A DNA stretch of 64,000 nt. Source: GCA-020345945 sp964596985. GTDB taxonomy: Archaea > Thermoproteota > Bathyarchaeia > RBG-16-48-13 > GCA-020345945. Below are positions 62,781 to 64,000 of this stretch, piece by piece. Position numbers and translations under genes: made by a program. The stretch lies in NCBI GenBank assembly GCA_964596985.1, contig CAZQWG010000008.1:47800-111799 (forward strand), read 5' to 3'. A model generated the notes under the pieces. It did not search any database. It worked only from the letters and a program-made list of their open reading frames with translations, and was not told the DNA's origin. The stretch's first letter is position 1; each line of letters starts with the position of its first letter.

Positions 62781-63423
62781 TGTCTCTACTCCGCTTTTTC
62801 TAGATTCGTCAACCCATTACAATATTTAGATATAAGTGATTTGGCAATGAGGTGTTTTCTAGCACCTGCGTTCTCGTTGAGAGAGTAATATTTTCCTGCC
62901 TCTCTCGTATACCTTCGCTCTACTCAACCAATCGAGTCCCTTTCCCGGTTTCGGCAATGACCTGCACAGTTCTTGTTATCATATAGTAGTAGCTATTGTA
63001 AATCAGCTAGGCAACATTATTTTGTTGCCTTCTAACCTAGTCTTGAAACATATGTGCATGGACTGCTATCAACAATGCGTGAATAATCTTCAAGCTTCAG
63101 TACAATAGTTTCTTATCATATCGGTGGCGGGTATCGGTACCTTTTGTATTCATCATGGATAGTTTGGAGAATTGAACAAAGAAGTTGATCTAATCTTCAC
63201 TTTATGCAAATGCTTAAAATAATGAAACATTGTTTTAACAACATGGGAAGTAACTGCAGGCAATATGCAGCTCAAGATATGGCAATGTGTAGTTCTGCTC
63301 ATGACAATGTGTTCCCAATTAGATCAGATAATCCATACTCGATTGAGTAGAGAAAAAGCAAGGTAAACCAAAGTATGCCTCTCTGAAGACACTTCGGGAG
63401 GCGTACTCGGGGGGACGAACCTG
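62781..63423. other. 643-bp AT-rich intergenic region
   Basis: No gene found. It is visibly richer in A and T than its surroundings and separates divergent flavoprotein and hdrA genes. A TATA-like TTAAAATAATG lies near 63213, about 210 bases before hdrA. A GAGAGAG/CTCTCTC inverted repeat (62879-62906) and a long hairpin at 63372-63407 are the only structures noted. Confidence 0.5.
63372..63407 (+). promoter_or_regulatory. long hairpin just before hdrA
   Basis: AGTATGCCTCTC pairs with GGGAGGCGTACT, with a bulged T and then GAAG pairing with CTTC around an ACA loop. This gives about 16 pairs, with G-U pairs, ending 17 bases before the hdrA ATG. If transcribed it would form a strong leader structure. 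Confidence 0.6.
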
Positions 63424-64000
63424 ATGGGGGAGGCGAGGGTTGGTGTCTTTGTTTGTCATTGTGGTACGAATATTGGGGGTTATCTTGATGTCTCTGCTCT
63501 GGTTGAGTATTCTCGGGGTCTTCCTGGCGTTGTCTTTTCGATGGATAATCTCTATACCTGCTCCGAGGTTGGGCTGGAGGAGATTAGGAAGGCGATCAAG
63601 GAGCACGCCTTGAACCGTGTTGTTGTTGCCTCCTGTACGCCGAGAACCCATGAGCCTCTCTTCAGGTCTGTTTGCGAGGAGGCGGGTCTCAACCCCTACC
63701 TGTTCGAGTTCGTAAACATCAGGGAGCAATGCTCGTGGGTGCACATGGACGACCGGGATAGGGCAACAGGCAAGGCCAGGGATCTCATCAGGATGGGTGT
63801 TGCCCGGGCTAGGCTGCTGGAGCCTGAGGAGGAGGTGGAGGTCGAGGTCTATCCTTGTGCTCTGGTTATCGGAGGCGGGATCGCAGGGATGACTTCTGCG
63901 CTTAACCTTGCCAACCGCGGGTTTGAGGTTAAGCTCGTGGAGAAGGAGAACCAGCTCGGCGGGATGCTAAGAAAACTATACCGGATATACCCCACCGGTA
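63424..64000 (+). CDS. hdrA: HdrA-like heterodisulfide reductase iron-sulfur flavoprotein (partial, runs off the window)
   Basis: 192 residues of the N-terminal part. VGVFVCHCGTNIGGYLD, DNLYTCSEVGLEEI, VVVASCTPRTHEPLF and NIREQCSWVH are the HdrA N-terminal cluster blocks; the FAD site ALVIGGGIAGMTSALNLA follows with EKENQLGGML. Cysteine, not selenocysteine, is coded at the positions seen. It bifurcates or transfers electrons with HdrBC and a hydrogenase. GGGGGGA precedes the ATG. The rest lies outside the window, so partners are unknown. Confidence 0.93.
   Translation, partial: MGEARVGVFVCHCGTNIGGYLDVSALVEYSRGLPGVVFSMDNLYTCSEVGLEEIRKAIKEHALNRVVVASCTPRTHEPLFRSVCEEAGLNPYLFEFVNIREQCSWVHMDDRDRATGKARDLIRMGVARARLLEPEEEVEVEVYPCALVIGGGIAGMTSALNLANRGFEVKLVEKENQLGGMLRKLYRIYPTG

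Noticed and set aside
62879..62906. GAGAGAG/CTCTCTC inverted repeat as terminator or operator.
   Set aside because: Low-complexity stem, 14-base loop and no T run; could easily be chance in this AT-rich gap.
63424..64000. HdrA might contain selenocysteine, with the upstream hairpin as a SECIS element.
   Set aside because: No in-frame TGA is present in the visible part; the expected positions code for Cys; and the hairpin shows no SECIS consensus I can identify.

Overview
This window is archaeal. It carries an A-type (V/A) ATP synthase, archaeal PurO IMP cyclohydrolase, an archaeal-type thymidylate synthase, NucS, an RqcH/NEMF homologue, a Mut7-C RNase, DUF357, archaeal phosphoglycerate kinase, tungsten-type aldehyde:ferredoxin oxidoreductase, TATA-like boxes close to start codons, and many TTG/GTG starts. 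The metabolism looks anaerobic and hydrogen- and ferredoxin-based: [NiFe] hydrogenase, HypF, HdrB/HdrA, AOR and a B12-dependent ribonucleotide reductase. Lineage cannot be settled from the sequence alone. A small EMC6-like membrane protein and the gene mix would suit an Asgard (Thor-like) or related deep archaeon, but this is inference. No rRNA, tRNA, CRISPR array, transposase or prophage gene was recognised.

Layout. 1-9.0 kb: the A-ATPase, split into two convergent blocks. H-E-C-F-A-B-D runs on + and I-K on -, and the two blocks share a palindromic CTAG as their stop codons. The K proteolipid is triplicated. 9.4-16.8 kb: a beta-lactamase-fold thiol hydrolase/dioxygenase, endonuclease IV, thymidylate synthase, class II RNR, PurO and a surface protein. 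16.8-20.3 kb: a decayed superoxide reductase gene, AOR, and a ferritin-like/VIT1 fusion. 20.4-24.5 kb: a five-gene operon of a NiFe hydrogenase of the complex-I-related type combined with an HdrB subunit and no membrane subunits, preceded by a tandem 44-bp duplication. 24.7-33.5 kb: a MoaD-like protein, a decayed DUF255/thioredoxin-domain gene, a flavin disulfide reductase, NucS plus a methyltransferase, a two-subunit fumarase, an EMC6-like protein, RqcH and a CBS/zinc-ribbon protein. 33.9-37.1 kb: lysine 2,3-aminomutase with two paralogous D-Ala-D-Ala-ligase-like ATP-grasp enzymes, the best candidate for an undescribed pathway here. 37.3-44.0 kb: dihydroorotase, small membrane proteins, Mut7-C RNase, an acidic coiled-coil protein, IMP dehydrogenase and a stand-alone AICAR formyltransferase. 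44.3-58.7 kb: AMMECR1, a glycosyltransferase, a deacetylase, TldD/TldE, HypF, a pair of small envelope-like proteins, a HAD hydrolase, bacterial-type GAPDH next to archaeal PGK, and a DedA-like protein. 58.8-64 kb: an MFS transporter, a frame-disrupted coiled-coil gene, DUF357, a CoA-disulfide-reductase-like flavoprotein, an AT-rich gap and the start of hdrA.

How the genes fit together. HypF can mature the hydrogenase, whose electrons (with HdrB, and perhaps the HdrA at the right edge) could serve thiol/disulfide and ferredoxin chemistry shared with AOR. PurO, the stand-alone transformylase and GuaB together cover AICAR to XMP. Two decayed genes (superoxide reductase and DUF255) and one frame-disrupted gene show recent gene loss in an otherwise dense genome with several overlapping convergent gene ends.
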